From NCBI RefSeq assembly GCF_014696435.1, contig NZ_JACJQG010000026.1:45147-109146 (forward strand): a stretch of 64,000 bases of DNA, given 5' to 3'. Position 1 is the stretch's first letter. The number at the start of each line of letters is the position of its first letter. The DNA is from Calothrix anomala FACHB-343. Its GTDB lineage: Bacteria > Cyanobacteriota > Cyanobacteriia > Cyanobacteriales > Nostocaceae. The notes beneath the pieces are model-generated. The model made no database searches, had not been told where the DNA came from, and saw only the letters and a program-made list of their open reading frames with translations. The translations under genes and the position numbers were made by a program. Below are positions 54,131 to 63,619 of the stretch, in pieces.

Positions 54131-54367
54131 CAATTCAAAATTCAAAATTCAAAATTCAAAAATAATGTTACAGCATCTTCCTGTAAATAGACCACGCTGT
54201 AGGGGCACGGCACCGACAATCTTTTGGTACATACAATAATTTTACTGTTGCCGTGCCCCTACGACAGATGTGGTTCAAATAGGTGAAAACTGCTGTAAGT
54301 AAATAGACTTGAAACCCTTACCAATGACAAATGACAAATGACTAATGACAAATGACTAATAAGATTT
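54131..54367. repeat. AATTCAAA array and GTAGGGGCACGGC hairpin element
   Basis: ATTCAAA units (54131-54163); then inverted arms TGTAGGGGCACGGCA (54198-54212) and TTGCCGTGCCCCTACGACA (54248-54266); then AAATGAC units up to the kinase stop. No gene. Confidence 0.75.
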
Positions 54368-55738
54368 TTAAGGAAGTAGGCGTTGCTGAAATTCTGCTGC
54401 CTTTTTGGGGTCAGGAATTTGTGATTTCAAAGTATTCACCAGTTCCTCTTCTGTAATTTGAGGCGCAGATTTAATTACTTTTTGAACTAAGAAAGTAGCG
54501 ATGGGGCCAATTAAGCGAACTAACTCCTGTTCGCATTGTCGCACAAAGCGATCGCTAATTGCGGGAACCGCCTGACTGGGTACAGTATTAGACTTAGGTT
54601 GAGAATTTGTCGTCGATTCCCGCAGAAACATCATTGACTTCTGCTTAAACTCATTTTTTTGTTTTTCTCCCAGATGTACTGACAAAGTGTCTACAACTTC
54701 TTGATAACTCGATGCTGATGCCGCAATCTGCCTAATTAACGTCGGTGCTAAAGGGCCAACATACTGCAAAAGTATACTTTCCAGATACTTCTGCTGCTCC
54801 GGATTTAAAATCGAAGTTACTTCCTGTCTGACTGTATTCTGTTGGGAATTTCCAGACTGGGGAATCTGCATCAAAGATAACGGCGGTTGCGTCAGTTGAT
54901 AATCAACCTCAGTATCGCTAATCACCTGCTGTAATACTTGTAAAACCTCGGTTGCAGTCTGGTAGCGCTCCTTAAAATGGTACAGCACCATTTTTGAGAT
55001 GATAGGGGCTAACCAAGGACTAACTTGAGCGTGGTGCTGCCAAAGAATTTCGCCTGTATTCGGATCTTCTTGCAGTTGCTTAGGATGTAAGCCTGTTAAA
55101 GCCTGAATCGCAATAATACCCAAAGAATAAATATCACTATTAGGGCGAGGTTTCCCTTGTCCCTGTTCTGTAGCCATATACCCAGGGGTACCTATGGCAA
55201 TAGTAGTATCTCCATGCCCAGCAACTGTGAGTAATTGGGTTTGGATTTGTTTAACTGCGCCAAAGTCAATTAGCACTAATTTGCAATCTTGAGGTCGCCT
55301 AATTATATTATCCGGCTTAACATCTCGATGAATAACTTTGTGACTGTGGACAAACTCCAAAATTCCCAAAATTTGTTGTAGCAACTGCACAACTTGTTCT
55401 TCAGTCCAGCGTTGACCTGGAAAAAATTCTGTTTTCAGAGAATGTCCTTGAATAAACTCTTGCACCAAAAAAAATTCCTGGTCTTGTTCAAAATAAGCTA
55501 ACAGCCGAGGAATCTGATCGTGGTGACCTAACTTTTCTAGTGTTTCTGCTTCACTATTAAATAAACGTCTTGCTGTTGTCAGGAATTCTGGATTGTGAGT
55601 ACAAGGCTTTAAATGCTTAACAACACACCTGGGCGCACCTGGCCGGTGTGTGTCTTGTGCAATGTAAGTTTGCCCAAATCCCCCTCCTCCCAGGACTTGG
55701 AGGACTTGATAACGCCCGTCGAGTAAAGTTCCTAACAT
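54368..55738 (-). CDS. Ser/Thr protein kinase with a two-fold C-terminal repeat domain
   Basis: A 456-residue Hanks-type kinase without membrane helix. Kinase motifs: GGGGFGQTYIAQD, CVVKHLKP, HRDVKPDNII, LIDFGAVKQ, GTPGYMATEQ. After a short linker come two related segments, QYVGPLAPTLIRQIAASAS and RLIGPIATFLVQKVIKSAP, each followed by a helical stretch ending near FKQ/FQQRLL; they resemble a repeated domain of unknown function (perhaps DUF8082). The kinase domain is close to that at 38585 (shared CVVKHLKP and EDPxTGEI). It is convergent with the heme receptor gene. Confidence 0.9.
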   Translation of the reverse strand: MLGTLLDGRYQVLQVLGGGGFGQTYIAQDTHRPGAPRCVVKHLKPCTHNPEFLTTARRLFNSEAETLEKLGHHDQIPRLLAYFEQDQEFFLVQEFIQGHSLKTEFFPGQRWTEEQVVQLLQQILGILEFVHSHKVIHRDVKPDNIIRRPQDCKLVLIDFGAVKQIQTQLLTVAGHGDTTIAIGTPGYMATEQGQGKPRPNSDIYSLGIIAIQALTGLHPKQLQEDPNTGEILWQHHAQVSPWLAPIISKMVLYHFKERYQTATEVLQVLQQVISDTEVDYQLTQPPLSLMQIPQSGNSQQNTVRQEVTSILNPEQQKYLESILLQYVGPLAPTLIRQIAASASSYQEVVDTLSVHLGEKQKNEFKQKSMMFLRESTTNSQPKSNTVPSQAVPAISDRFVRQCEQELVRLIGPIATFLVQKVIKSAPQITEEELVNTLKSQIPDPKKAAEFQQRLLP

Positions 55739-57107
55739 ATGATGACTCGTCTAAGTCCTCATCTTAATCTTGACATATATACCCCTGTGGGTAACTGATC
55801 TTGACAAAGAATCATTCAATCAATTGCACTTGCCAAATCGTACAGCACAGCAGAAATAAAAATACCATTTTCCATGAAGGAAAAGCCAAGAATATCAGGC
55901 TTTTGACTTACTCGGTAGCAGTACTAGCCTATTTTTAATTTTATTCATGATGAGTATCCATGTTATAAAAACAGTGTGCAATAAGCGCTTACATACTACA
56001 TCGATTATCTTCATCTCAATAATTGTAAGTTTATTCCTACCTCTATATTTGTAAATATATAGCTAATTTCATGAGTCTTATTCTATAAGTAAATTTTGGT
56101 AATTAAACTAAATATAGTAATCTTTATTAATTTTACACAATACTCATAGCATAAGGAAACTCTTCAGAGAAACAGTAGACAAGGTAGCAAAATATCTACT
56201 GAACATTTTTCCTGTGGGATGGGAAGCATATAGTCAGTATGCAAGTTTACAGAATATCAAAAATAAATCGAACATTTTGCCCTCAATTTTATTTTGCTCA
56301 AAAATTATTCTTGGCTAGTTTGAGGGCGAATTGACTTGTTAAATTGTCAGTTAATTTAATCAGTCTGATGCACTCCTACTATATATACAGCAGTTATCCA
56401 GAATTTATGCAATTCTTTTATGCTGATATGGGAAAAAGCTTTTTCCGGAAAGCGGGAACTTGTGATGACAGTTACTACTCTTGGGAAATACCACCCAAGA
56501 GCATCTACAGATTTAATGACTGAACTGGCCGAATCAGCTTCATAGCCAGGAATTGTCAACAAATAAAAACATTCACTAGCAGTTCTTTGTCGTTGGAAGT
56601 AAGCATTGCTCCTAGACAGTCTGCTAGATACAATAGTAAAGCATAACCATTTCTCTGTCGATAAGGAGCTAATTGTTCAGCTAAACTTTGTCCTAGAAGA
56701 ACATCCTAGTAGAACAAGTAAAAAGTAAAAGGTAAAAAGTAAAAAGAAATAATACTTATAACTCAAGCTTTTTATCCATGTTACATAGTAGGTTAATTGC
56801 CGCCGTAACGTACTAGATATTTTCGCTAGCGTCAAGTGTAAGCCAAGAAAAAACAAATTAATCTGATTAAATGTAACTTGAACAACTCATATATTTATTA
56901 CCTAGCTACTAATGATATGTACAAGAGGTTTGTATGTAAGTTGCTAACCTAGAGTCAGTTGTCTGTTTAAAAGAGTATCTGATTGTACAAAAACTATTAT
57001 TTGCTAAATGTAAATATTTATTTTACCGATTATTTATCAATAAAACTTCTGACTTAACATTATAAAAATTAGCTTGCTATATTGTACTAAATAACTATTC
57101 TGGCAAG
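55739..57107. other. 1.4-kb gap with a decayed coding fragment
   Basis: Mostly AT-rich with GTAAAAA repeats near 56715-56750. The region 56356-56690 looks like old coding sequence (separate entry). Upstream of the kinase start (55740-55960) no operator was recognised. Nothing else supported. Confidence 0.45.
56356..56690 (-). pseudogene. possible frameshifted remnant of an unknown gene
   Basis: On the minus strand one frame reads GQSLAEQLAPYRQRNGYALL with YLADCLGAMLTSNDKELL and then stops near 56550; the overlapping second frame continues FYLLTIPGYEADSASSVIKS with FPRVVTVITSSRFPEKAF and stops at 56356. Both halves have protein-like composition and no good start. A single frameshift would join them. 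No family was recognised, so this is tentative. Confidence 0.3.
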
Positions 57108-57839
57108 GTGGATAAAACTGTGCGAGATGATTTACAAGGATTGGAGATTACTGCCAAAGAACTACAAAATTTGACTAATCTGCCTGTTAAGGATGAACTC
57201 ATAAATATTATTGTTCCGGTAGGGCAATTTGTAAAGCAAGTTCTAGAAAAGATTAAAGGAACTGAAGGCGCTACAGTAGTTTTTATCAGCTTTTCTATAT
57301 TAGTTGGCTGTTATATAGCTTTTGATTTCATCGTCAAATTATTCGATTTGTGGCTGACAGTTCCATCTTGGTTAGTATTGATGGTTTTGGGCTTATGGCT
57401 GGGGGGAGTTACCCAAATAGGTTTATACGTAATGTGGAGAAAACGTAGTAAACAGCTAAAAGCAAACATGACACATTCTTTGCAAATTTTATTAAACGAT
57501 GTCGATAGATATAATGCAATTATTAAAGCTATCGATATTAACGATCAAATAGAAGATGCTGGTAATTCAGATGTCAGCATTCGCGAACGAGAGAGAGTGT
57601 TAGCAGCACTGCGACTGACGCGAAATGATTTAGTCAGGGCGCTCAAAACTGAGAAAATTTTGCGAGAAAATAAAAACTTTATTATTAATCATAGTGATTT
57701 CTTTGCTGATAATTTGGCAACTTTAACAGCAATGCAGGTTACCGAACAGGCTACTGAACATGGCCGTATACTCAATGAAGCATTGCAGATTGCCTTAGAT
57801 GTGCAGCATGAAATGAAAAAGTTGCAGAGTCAGCCTTAA
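57108..57839 (+). CDS. membrane protein of unknown function
   Basis: A 243-residue protein that I do not recognise. The N-terminal 60 residues are helical and polar, two membrane helices follow (about 64-85 and 91-112), and the C-terminal half is a cytosolic, charged, helical domain rich in Asn and Asp with coiled-coil tendency (LAALRLTRNDLVRALKTEKIL). The frame opens with GTG at 57108; GTG at 57120 has AAGGTGG at better spacing and may be the real start. It ends before a good terminator. Confidence 0.6.
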   Translation: MDKTVRDDLQGLEITAKELQNLTNLPVKDELINIIVPVGQFVKQVLEKIKGTEGATVVFISFSILVGCYIAFDFIVKLFDLWLTVPSWLVLMVLGLWLGGVTQIGLYVMWRKRSKQLKANMTHSLQILLNDVDRYNAIIKAIDINDQIEDAGNSDVSIRERERVLAALRLTRNDLVRALKTEKILRENKNFIINHSDFFADNLATLTAMQVTEQATEHGRILNEALQIALDVQHEMKKLQSQP

Positions 57840-57917
57840 AACCAATAACTAAATCCTTCAATCAGGTTTCAGGTTAAGCCTGAATTCATACGAACTCAAT
57901 ACAATAGGGTTTCAACT

Positions 57918-57942
57918 AGTCCGCAGAAGCGGACTTTTTTTT
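57918..57942 (+). terminator. intrinsic terminator
   Basis: AGTCCGC-agaa-GCGGACT is a perfect 7-bp stem with a four-base loop followed by a run of T to 57942. It lies 79 bases past the stop of the membrane-protein gene. Confidence 0.85.
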
Positions 57943-57978
57943 GTAAAGTCCCATCCTTCCCAGATGTCAAGTTAGCGT

Positions 57979-58305
57979 TAGGGACTTCCAAATAAAGAAT
58001 ATTCCAATCATTAACTTACCAAACCTGCAACTTGTAGGGGCGGGGTAATCCATTGGTGTCAACTTAAGCTAAAAATAGCCTCACTGTTAGCTTTGTCACC
58101 CGCCTGAGAATGAATTCTCAGGCTAATAGCCCAAGTCTACTGAAGTAGACTCAAGATTTTGAGAATATTTAGTCATCTTGAGATGACTTTGGTTATTAGC
58201 AAGGAACTTCAGTTCCTTGCGGTAGACTGGTTTTGCGTTAAGTTGACACCAATGGGTAACCCCGCCCCTACAATTTGGCATAATTTATTTTTTGGAGTTC
58301 CCTAA
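57979..58305. repeat. MITE-like inverted-repeat element, copy 2
   Basis: Left end TTAGGGACTTCCAAATAAAG with CATTAACTTACCAAACCTGC; right end ACAATTTGGCATAATTTATT with TTTTGGAGTTCCCTAA. Inner arms GTAGGGGCGGGGTAATCC / GGGTAACCCCGCCCCTAC and GGTGTCAACTTAA / TTAAGTTGACACC pair. The core holds four separate small hairpins (for example CCTGAGAATgaATTCTCAGG and AAGGAACTtcAGTTCCTT). Its orientation is opposite to copy 1 at 20236. Confidence 0.8.
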
Positions 58306-58507
58306 AACCCTAATTTCATCTAGCTTCTATGCTTTGCTTGGGAGGGAAAATCCTCAGGCTCCCAAAAACTGTAAAATCAGAAACATCTATCTTAGGGTAT
58401 TGGTAATTTATTCAGGGTATATATTATACAAGTTAATTACTGTTTTACCCTTCCCAAATCTAAAATATCAAATCTAAAATCTAAAAGTTCTTATACCTAT
58501 ACTGATT

Positions 58508-59710
58508 GTGAATCTAAGTCGCCTGATTCCGATTTTTGATAATTCCGTTTCCAGCTGGGCTTTGGAGGCGCGCCTGTTGCGCTGGTTAACATTGATTTGG
58601 CTGTTTGTCGGTTTAATTATCTTATTTTCAGCATCTTATACTGTTGCTGCTGCCCGCCAGAATGATGGGCTGTATTACTTTAAGCGTCAACTGCTTTGGG
58701 TGCTGGTTTCGCTAATTTTATTCAATATAATTGTCCATCTCCCCTTAAAAAAAATTTTAGGGGTCAGCCATTGGTTTTTAATATTGTTTCTCCTGTTAAT
58801 TTTCTGTACGCTTATACCAGGATTAGGCAGAAAAGCTTTTGATGCAGCACGCTGGATTGCTATCGGCCCGATTCCTATTCAGCCTTCAGAACTGATTAAG
58901 CCGTTTTTGGTACTCCAAAGTGCGCGACTATTTGGTCAGTGGGAAAAATTAAGTTGGCGGGTTCGCTTTACTTGGTTGGGTATTTTTGGGCTGGTACTTT
59001 TAGGAATTATTGCGCAACCTAATTTGAGTACTACAGCACTGTGCGGGACAACTATTTGGTTAATTGCTTTAGCAGCCGGGTTACCTTACAAGTATTTGGG
59101 GGGAACAGCTGTAGGTGGGGTTTTGTTAGCTTTATTGAGTATTAGTATCAAGGAGTACCAGCGCAAGCGGGTGATGTCGTTTATGAATCCTTGGGCTGAT
59201 GCTACAGGGGATGGCTATCAATTGGTGCAAAGTTTGCTAGCTGTTGGTTCTGGTCAAACTTGGGGTTCGGGGTTTGGACTATCTCAACAAAAGCTGTTTT
59301 ATCTGCCTATTCAGGATACTGATTTTATTTTTGCGGTGTTCGCTGAAGAATTTGGCTTTGTTGGGAGTATGGTTTTGCTGTTGATGTTGGCTATATTCGC
59401 CACTTTGGGTTTAATGGTGGCGCTAAAGGCGAAAAATCCTGTGTCTCGATTGGTCGCGATTGGGGTGACGATTGTGATGGTAGGACAATCTTTGCTGCAT
59501 ATTGGCGTCGCGACAGGTGCTTTACCGACGACGGGCTTACCTTTACCTATGTTTAGTTATGGTGGTAATTCGATGATTGCTAGTCTTGTCGGTGCGGCGT
59601 TACTGATTCGCGTAGCTAGAGAGAGTAGCGAGGCTGATGTAGTACCTTTGCGTACAAATCAAAAGGAATTTCAGCGTCGGCGTCAAATGTTCAAGAAAAC
59701 GAAAGTTTAA
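58508..59710 (+). CDS. ftsW: FtsW/RodA/SpoVE family cell-wall glycosyltransferase
   Basis: A 400-residue SEDS protein with ten membrane helices. Family landmarks: ILFSASYTVAA, ARWIAIGPIPIQPSELIKPFLVL (the conserved GxxxxQPSEL/IK segment with the essential region around it), DTDFIFAVFAEEFGFVG and GLPLPMFSYGGNSMIASL. SEDS proteins polymerise lipid II into glycan strands with a partner PBP at the division site (FtsW) or side wall (RodA); assignment to FtsW is by overall similarity only. The start codon is GTG at 58508. No division genes adjoin it. Confidence 0.88.
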   Translation: MNLSRLIPIFDNSVSSWALEARLLRWLTLIWLFVGLIILFSASYTVAAARQNDGLYYFKRQLLWVLVSLILFNIIVHLPLKKILGVSHWFLILFLLLIFCTLIPGLGRKAFDAARWIAIGPIPIQPSELIKPFLVLQSARLFGQWEKLSWRVRFTWLGIFGLVLLGIIAQPNLSTTALCGTTIWLIALAAGLPYKYLGGTAVGGVLLALLSISIKEYQRKRVMSFMNPWADATGDGYQLVQSLLAVGSGQTWGSGFGLSQQKLFYLPIQDTDFIFAVFAEEFGFVGSMVLLLMLAIFATLGLMVALKAKNPVSRLVAIGVTIVMVGQSLLHIGVATGALPTTGLPLPMFSYGGNSMIASLVGAALLIRVARESSEADVVPLRTNQKEFQRRRQMFKKTKV

Positions 59711-59920
59711 TATAGTGCTTCTTAGTTGAGTGCAATACAGTACGCGCTTCGGGGCATGGCAGTGCCAGTGCCCCTACAATCTGTCTCATTCACGTTTTTT
59801 AAAATTGGTATGAGATGCTTTGTGAATGATGAGCGATCGCGAAAATTCTATCACCTACCCAGAGTAGAAAGTCAATTTTGGCAATTTGCTGTATTTGCTG
59901 TGAGTGCAAGTTGTAAATCA
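59711..59920. other. gap after ftsW
   Basis: Contains a GGGGCATGGCAGTGCCAGTGCCCC hairpin-type repeat at about 59752-59776, then unremarkable sequence leading into the 20/21-bp array. An 83-codon frame here overlaps both repeats and is not a gene. Confidence 0.5.
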
Positions 59921-60103
59921 AATTTACGAATCGTAAATCAAGTTTTCTATTTCGTAAATCAAATATACGAGTTGTAAATCAAGTTTTGTAACTACAAAAT
60001 CAAGTATACGAATCGTAAATCAAGTTTTGTAACTACAAAATCAAGTATACGAATTGTAAATCAAGTATACGAATCGTATATTAAGTTCACGATTGATAAA
60101 TCA
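59921..60103. repeat. tandem array of nine alternating 20/21-bp units
   Basis: Units all end in (T)AAATCA. Two kinds alternate: AGTATACGAATCGTAAATCA (20 bp, with TACGAATCGTA palindrome) and AGTTTTGTAACTACAAAATC plus A (21 bp, with TTTGTAACTACAAA palindrome). Order: 59921, 59941, 59962, 59982, 60003, 60023, 60044, 60064, 60084. The pair 59982-60022 and 60023-60063 is nearly a perfect 41-bp duplication. Confidence 0.9.
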
Positions 60104-60163
60104 GCTAATTTAATCAAATTAGGCTATGTGTATATTTAATTCAGCTTTTAGCTCATCCCCACA

Positions 60164-60739
60164 CTACTTTAAGGGAATTTTCGCTTTTTGAAACAATTGC
60201 TCAACGGTAAATTCCCACGCCTCAAATAAGGAATCGGTGAGTAATTCATCTCCCATAAATGTCTTGGGTGGCGCATCTGGGTAAAACACAGTGATACTTC
60301 TGGCTTTACTGTCTACCACCCACACCCGCAAGACTTGAGCATCTAAATAATCTTTAGCTTTAGCCGTCATTTGTCCGAAAGTTTGTCCGGGGGAAATAAT
60401 CTCAATTACTAAATCGGGAGGAACAGGACAAGCTTCATCTTCGTTCCAGTCTGCGGGTAAACGTTCATTAGAGATATACAAAATATCTGGGGTTGGTAGC
60501 CAATCTTTACCTCGACGGGTTAATACTATAGCCCATTCTGGACAAACTATGCCTTTTCCCTGACAGGATTGTTCAATTAGATTCAAAAAGGCGTGGGTAA
60601 GCTTAGAGTGAAAAAACTTTGGTGACATTTTCGGAATTGCTTGGCCATCAACGAGTTCGTAGGTGATATCTCCCTCACCTGGAGGAAGATTTAAGAACTC
60701 TTGCAAGGTCAGTTTATTATTAGCTTCAAGTTTGACCAT
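60164..60739 (-). CDS. Uma2 family (DUF820) putative endonuclease
   Basis: A 191-residue protein of the PD-(D/E)xK superfamily, greatly expanded in cyanobacteria. Motifs: LTLQEFLNLPPGEGDITYELVDGQ start, CPEWAIVLTRRG, PDILYIS, the core PPDLVIEIISPGQ and AKDYLDAQVLRVWVVDSKARS. The Asp in PDLVIE and Glu-x-Ile form the nuclease motif. It may derive from or relate to transposons; the cellular role is unclear. It is possibly co-transcribed with aroB, which lies 24 bases upstream. Confidence 0.88.
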   Translation of the reverse strand: MVKLEANNKLTLQEFLNLPPGEGDITYELVDGQAIPKMSPKFFHSKLTHAFLNLIEQSCQGKGIVCPEWAIVLTRRGKDWLPTPDILYISNERLPADWNEDEACPVPPDLVIEIISPGQTFGQMTAKAKDYLDAQVLRVWVVDSKARSITVFYPDAPPKTFMGDELLTDSLFEAWEFTVEQLFQKAKIPLK

Positions 60740-60763
60740 TTTGGCTGGGAAATTTGGGATTAT

Positions 60764-61855
60764 TTACATTTTCTGCAAAACTTGACGAATAATATCTGCG
60801 GGAACTTCATCGGTAACTGTGACTACACCTATTTGTGTGGGTAGCACAAATCTGACTTTACCTGCTTTGACTTTTTTATCTAGTTGCAATGCGTCAATAA
60901 TACCTTCAATATCTAGCCCAGATGGTAACTGTGTAGGTAAACCTGCTTTTTGAATTAAGGCGTTTTGACGTTCTGTCTCTGCTGTTTGCCACATTCCTAG
61001 TTCTACCGCAATTTGTCCGGCGGCTACCATGCCAATTCCCACAGCTTCGCCATGATTAACTACACGGTAACCGGTTAAGCTTTCTACAGCATGACCGATG
61101 GTATGACCGTAATTTAAAATCGCCCTTAATCCGGCTTCTTTTTCATCTTTACTGACGACATCGGCTTTGGCTTGACAAGATTTAATTAATATGCTTTCAA
61201 TAAGTTCTGGTTTAATGTAGCGTAGTTGATTGAGGTGTTTGCTGGCTTCCATTTGAGCAAATAATTCTGCATCCCAGATGACGCCGTATTTAATTACTTC
61301 TGCCATACCGGCACGAAATTCGCGCACAGGTAGGGTTTTTAAGACTGTGGGATCGATTAATACTAGGCGTGGTTGATGAAATGCGCCAATTAAGTTTTTA
61401 CCTTGGGGATGGTTAACGCCTGTTTTCCCACCAATTGCGGAGTCTACCATTGCTAATAATGTGGTGGGAACTTGGACGACATGAATTCCGCGCAGCCAAG
61501 TTGCGGCTGCAAAACCAGCCATATCGCCAATGACACCGCCACCCAAGGCGACAATGGTGGCGGAACGTTCCAAGCGGTTTTCTAAGGCTGCATCGTAAAT
61601 TTTTTGAATTGAGTTGAGGTTTTTGTAGCGTTCTCCAGGTGGCAGAATACAAGTAGAGACTGTAAATCCGGCATTTTGTAAAGATGCGATCGCTTTTTCG
61701 CCATAATGTTTAAAAATCGTCGGGTTAGAAACCAGCAGTACCTTTTTACCTAACTTCAAACTGCTCATTTTTTCACCCAGTTGTTCTAAGCTTCCAGGTG
61801 CGATCGCTATATCATACGATTGCTGTGGTAAATTCACGCTAATTACAGAAGTCAT
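60764..61855 (-). CDS. aroB: 3-dehydroquinate synthase
   Basis: A 363-residue enzyme converting DAHP to 3-dehydroquinate in the shikimate pathway (NAD+, metal-dependent). [21 protein letters not shown] contains the NAD-binding glycine motif; [34 protein letters not shown] and [12 protein letters not shown] supply active-site and metal-binding residues (Glu and the His pair). Length is normal and all motifs are intact. ATG follows a TGGGCAATGAC context; it is upstream of the Uma2 gene on the same strand. Confidence 0.96.
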   Translation of the reverse strand: MTSVISVNLPQQSYDIAIAPGSLEQLGEKMSSLKLGKKVLLVSNPTIFKHYGEKAIASLQNAGFTVSTCILPPGERYKNLNSIQKIYDAALENRLERSATIVALGGGVIGDMAGFAAATWLRGIHVVQVPTTLLAMVDSAIGGKTGVNHPQGKNLIGAFHQPRLVLIDPTVLKTLPVREFRAGMAEVIKYGVIWDAELFAQMEASKHLNQLRYIKPELIESILIKSCQAKADVVSKDEKEAGLRAILNYGHTIGHAVESLTGYRVVNHGEAVGIGMVAAGQIAVELGMWQTAETERQNALIQKAGLPTQLPSGLDIEGIIDALQLDKKVKAGKVRFVLPTQIGVVTVTDEVPADIIRQVLQKM

Positions 61856-61915
61856 TGCCCAGCCCTAAAAACACGCCCGTGGGCTGTATTTTACCGCAAT
61901 CTGGGGAGTGTGGGG

Positions 61916-61950
61916 ACGGTTGACGGTTGACGGTTGACTGTTGACTGTTA
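61916..61950. repeat. TTGACGG/TTGACTG heptamer repeat
   Basis: Five heptamers followed by ACAACTGACA units, upstream of petL. Confidence 0.75.
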
Positions 61951-62043
61951 ACTGTTTCTTCTAACGACTGACAACTGACAACTGACCATTGACCACTAAC
62001 TAATGATTCAATAGATTTAGTGAAGTATTGTGGAGAAAGGTAA

Positions 62044-62139
62044 ATGTTTGCAGTTGTAGCTTATATCGGTTTCTTAGCTTTGTTTATTGGCATTGCTAGC
62101 GGTCTATTGTTCGGTCTGCGTGCTGCTAAAATTCTGTAA
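62044..62139 (+). CDS. petL: cytochrome b6f complex subunit PetL
   Basis: A 31-residue single-helix protein, [20 protein letters not shown] followed by [11 protein letters not shown]. It matches the small PetL subunit of the cytochrome b6f complex, which sits at the edge of the dimer in the thylakoid membrane and stabilises it. A strong ribosome binding site (GAGAAAGG) lies four bases before ATG. Too short for ordinary gene callers, hence easily missed. It stands alone between aroB and bioB. Confidence 0.85.
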   Translation: MFAVVAYIGFLALFIGIASGLLFGLRAAKIL

Positions 62140-62184
62140 TCGTAATTACTAATTCGTAATTCGTAATTTATTTGCTTGGTTTTG

Positions 62185-62530
62185 TTAGGGACTTGCAAAT
62201 AAAAAACATCCCAATCGTTAACTTACCAAGCGCACAACTCGTAGGATACATCTGGCGAATTAGGGCTAAAACCCTTCGCTTATCCCGAAATATCGCCCTC
62301 ACCCTAGAAGGGTGGGGCTAATCGAACAAAGCCTGCAAAGGCAGGCTCAATTTCTTTAGCTTGCGAAAGCAGGCTTTGTAGCTTTAGCCCCAGGCTTATA
62401 GCCTGCGGGCGATATGTCGGGCAAGCGAGAAAAGTGTTTGGATCAATATTGAGGGGTCTAACCCACCATTCGCCAGTATCCTCGTAGGGCTGGAGTTATC
62501 GTAGCCCTACAATTTGGCATAATTTGTTTT
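62185..62530. repeat. MITE-like inverted-repeat element, copy 3
   Basis: Left end TTAGGGACTTGCAAATAAAA with CATCCCAATCGTTAACTTACC, close to the left end of copy 2. Right end CTACAATTTGGCATAATTTG matches copy 2 but the final TTGGAGTTCCCTAA is absent: the element abuts the bioB stop codon (62534). Inner arms GATACATCTGGCGAA / TTCGCCAGTATC, ATATCGCCC/GGGCGATAT and AAGCCTGCnnnnGCAGGC-type hairpins form a long cruciform core. Confidence 0.75.
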
Positions 62531-62533
62531 CAA

Positions 62534-63547
62534 TTATCCGACAATGGCAGGTGTTGTTACCTTGACTTCTCTTTTGGTTGGGGGACGCATTTCTAAGCCA
62601 AGCAAGTTCAACATTTCTTTGTCAGCATCGTAATCTGGACAGGGTGTTGTCACAGTTAACATTTTGTTGTCGTCGCTGGAGAAGATAGAATTTGCTCCCG
62701 CCATAAAGCATAAGGCTTGTTCAACTTGCGAAAGTCTCGCCCTACCAGCGCTGAGACGGACATCGGAAGCTGGCATAATGATTCTGGCTGTAGCAATCAT
62801 CCGTACTACATCCCAAATGGGGACATCTGGCTGATTTTCTAAGGGTGTACCTGGAACTTGGGAGAGAATGTTAATCGGTACAGATTCGGGATGGGGACTG
62901 AGATTTGCGAGAGTATGTAACATGGATACTCTATCTTCAGGGGTTTCACCTAAGCCGAGAATTCCGCCAGAACATACGGTAACATTGGTTTGACGCACAT
63001 TTTCGATAGTATTTAGGCGATCGCTATATGTTCTCGTGGTGATGATGGTGCTGTAATGTTCCCGCGATGTATCTAAGTTATGGTTATAGGCGTAAAGTCC
63101 CGCATCTTCTAAGCGTTTTGCTTGATCTGCGGTTAACATTCCTAAGGTACAGCAGACTTCTAAACCCATTGCTGTGACATCTTTTACCATGTCTAGCACT
63201 GTCTCAAATTGAGAATTATCCCGTACTTCCCGCCAAGCTGCACCCATGCAAATGCGGCTGACACCTGTTTGTTTGGCTTTTTCGGCTATACTAACTACTG
63301 CCTCTTTTTCTAACAGGGCTTCGGGTTTTACCTCGGTTTTGTAGCGGGAAGATTGGGCGCAATAGTTACAATCTTCTGGACAACCTCCAGTTTTAATGGA
63401 GATTAGCTTACAAACTTGAATTTGTTTTGGGTTGTGAAATTGGCGATGTACGCTAGCAGCTTGATAAATCAACTCTAGCAATGGCGTATTGTATATCGCC
63501 TGAATTTCTGCTTCTTGCCAATCGTAGCGGATTCTTCCCACCGACAT
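62534..63547 (-). CDS. bioB: biotin synthase
   Basis: A 337-residue radical SAM enzyme inserting sulfur into dethiobiotin. The SAM cluster motif is [14 protein letters not shown] (CxxxCxxC). Ligands of the second [2Fe-2S] cluster are in [15 protein letters not shown] and the [11 protein letters not shown] region, and RLSAGRARL is the conserved Arg motif. ATG at 63547 has AAGGA six bases away and is preferred over GTG at 63550. The C-terminus is slightly longer than in E. coli BioB, as in other cyanobacteria. The 3' end touches a repeat element. Confidence 0.96.
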   Translation of the reverse strand: MSVGRIRYDWQEAEIQAIYNTPLLELIYQAASVHRQFHNPKQIQVCKLISIKTGGCPEDCNYCAQSSRYKTEVKPEALLEKEAVVSIAEKAKQTGVSRICMGAAWREVRDNSQFETVLDMVKDVTAMGLEVCCTLGMLTADQAKRLEDAGLYAYNHNLDTSREHYSTIITTRTYSDRLNTIENVRQTNVTVCSGGILGLGETPEDRVSMLHTLANLSPHPESVPINILSQVPGTPLENQPDVPIWDVVRMIATARIIMPASDVRLSAGRARLSQVEQALCFMAGANSIFSSDDNKMLTVTTPCPDYDADKEMLNLLGLEMRPPTKREVKVTTPAIVG

Positions 63548-63619
63548 CACTTATCCTTCTTATAGTCTGGATTTACCAAGAGCTGTCTTTTTGTTGAATA
63601 TCTTAAGATACTGCATTTG

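Noticed and set aside
59726-59977. 83-codon frame after ftsW
   Set aside because: Runs from a GGGGCATGGC repeat into the 20/21-bp array; no family resemblance and no ribosome binding site.
59921-60103. Possible CRISPR array
   Set aside because: Units are contiguous 20/21-mers with no unique spacers between them, and no cas genes are present; it is a tandem repeat.
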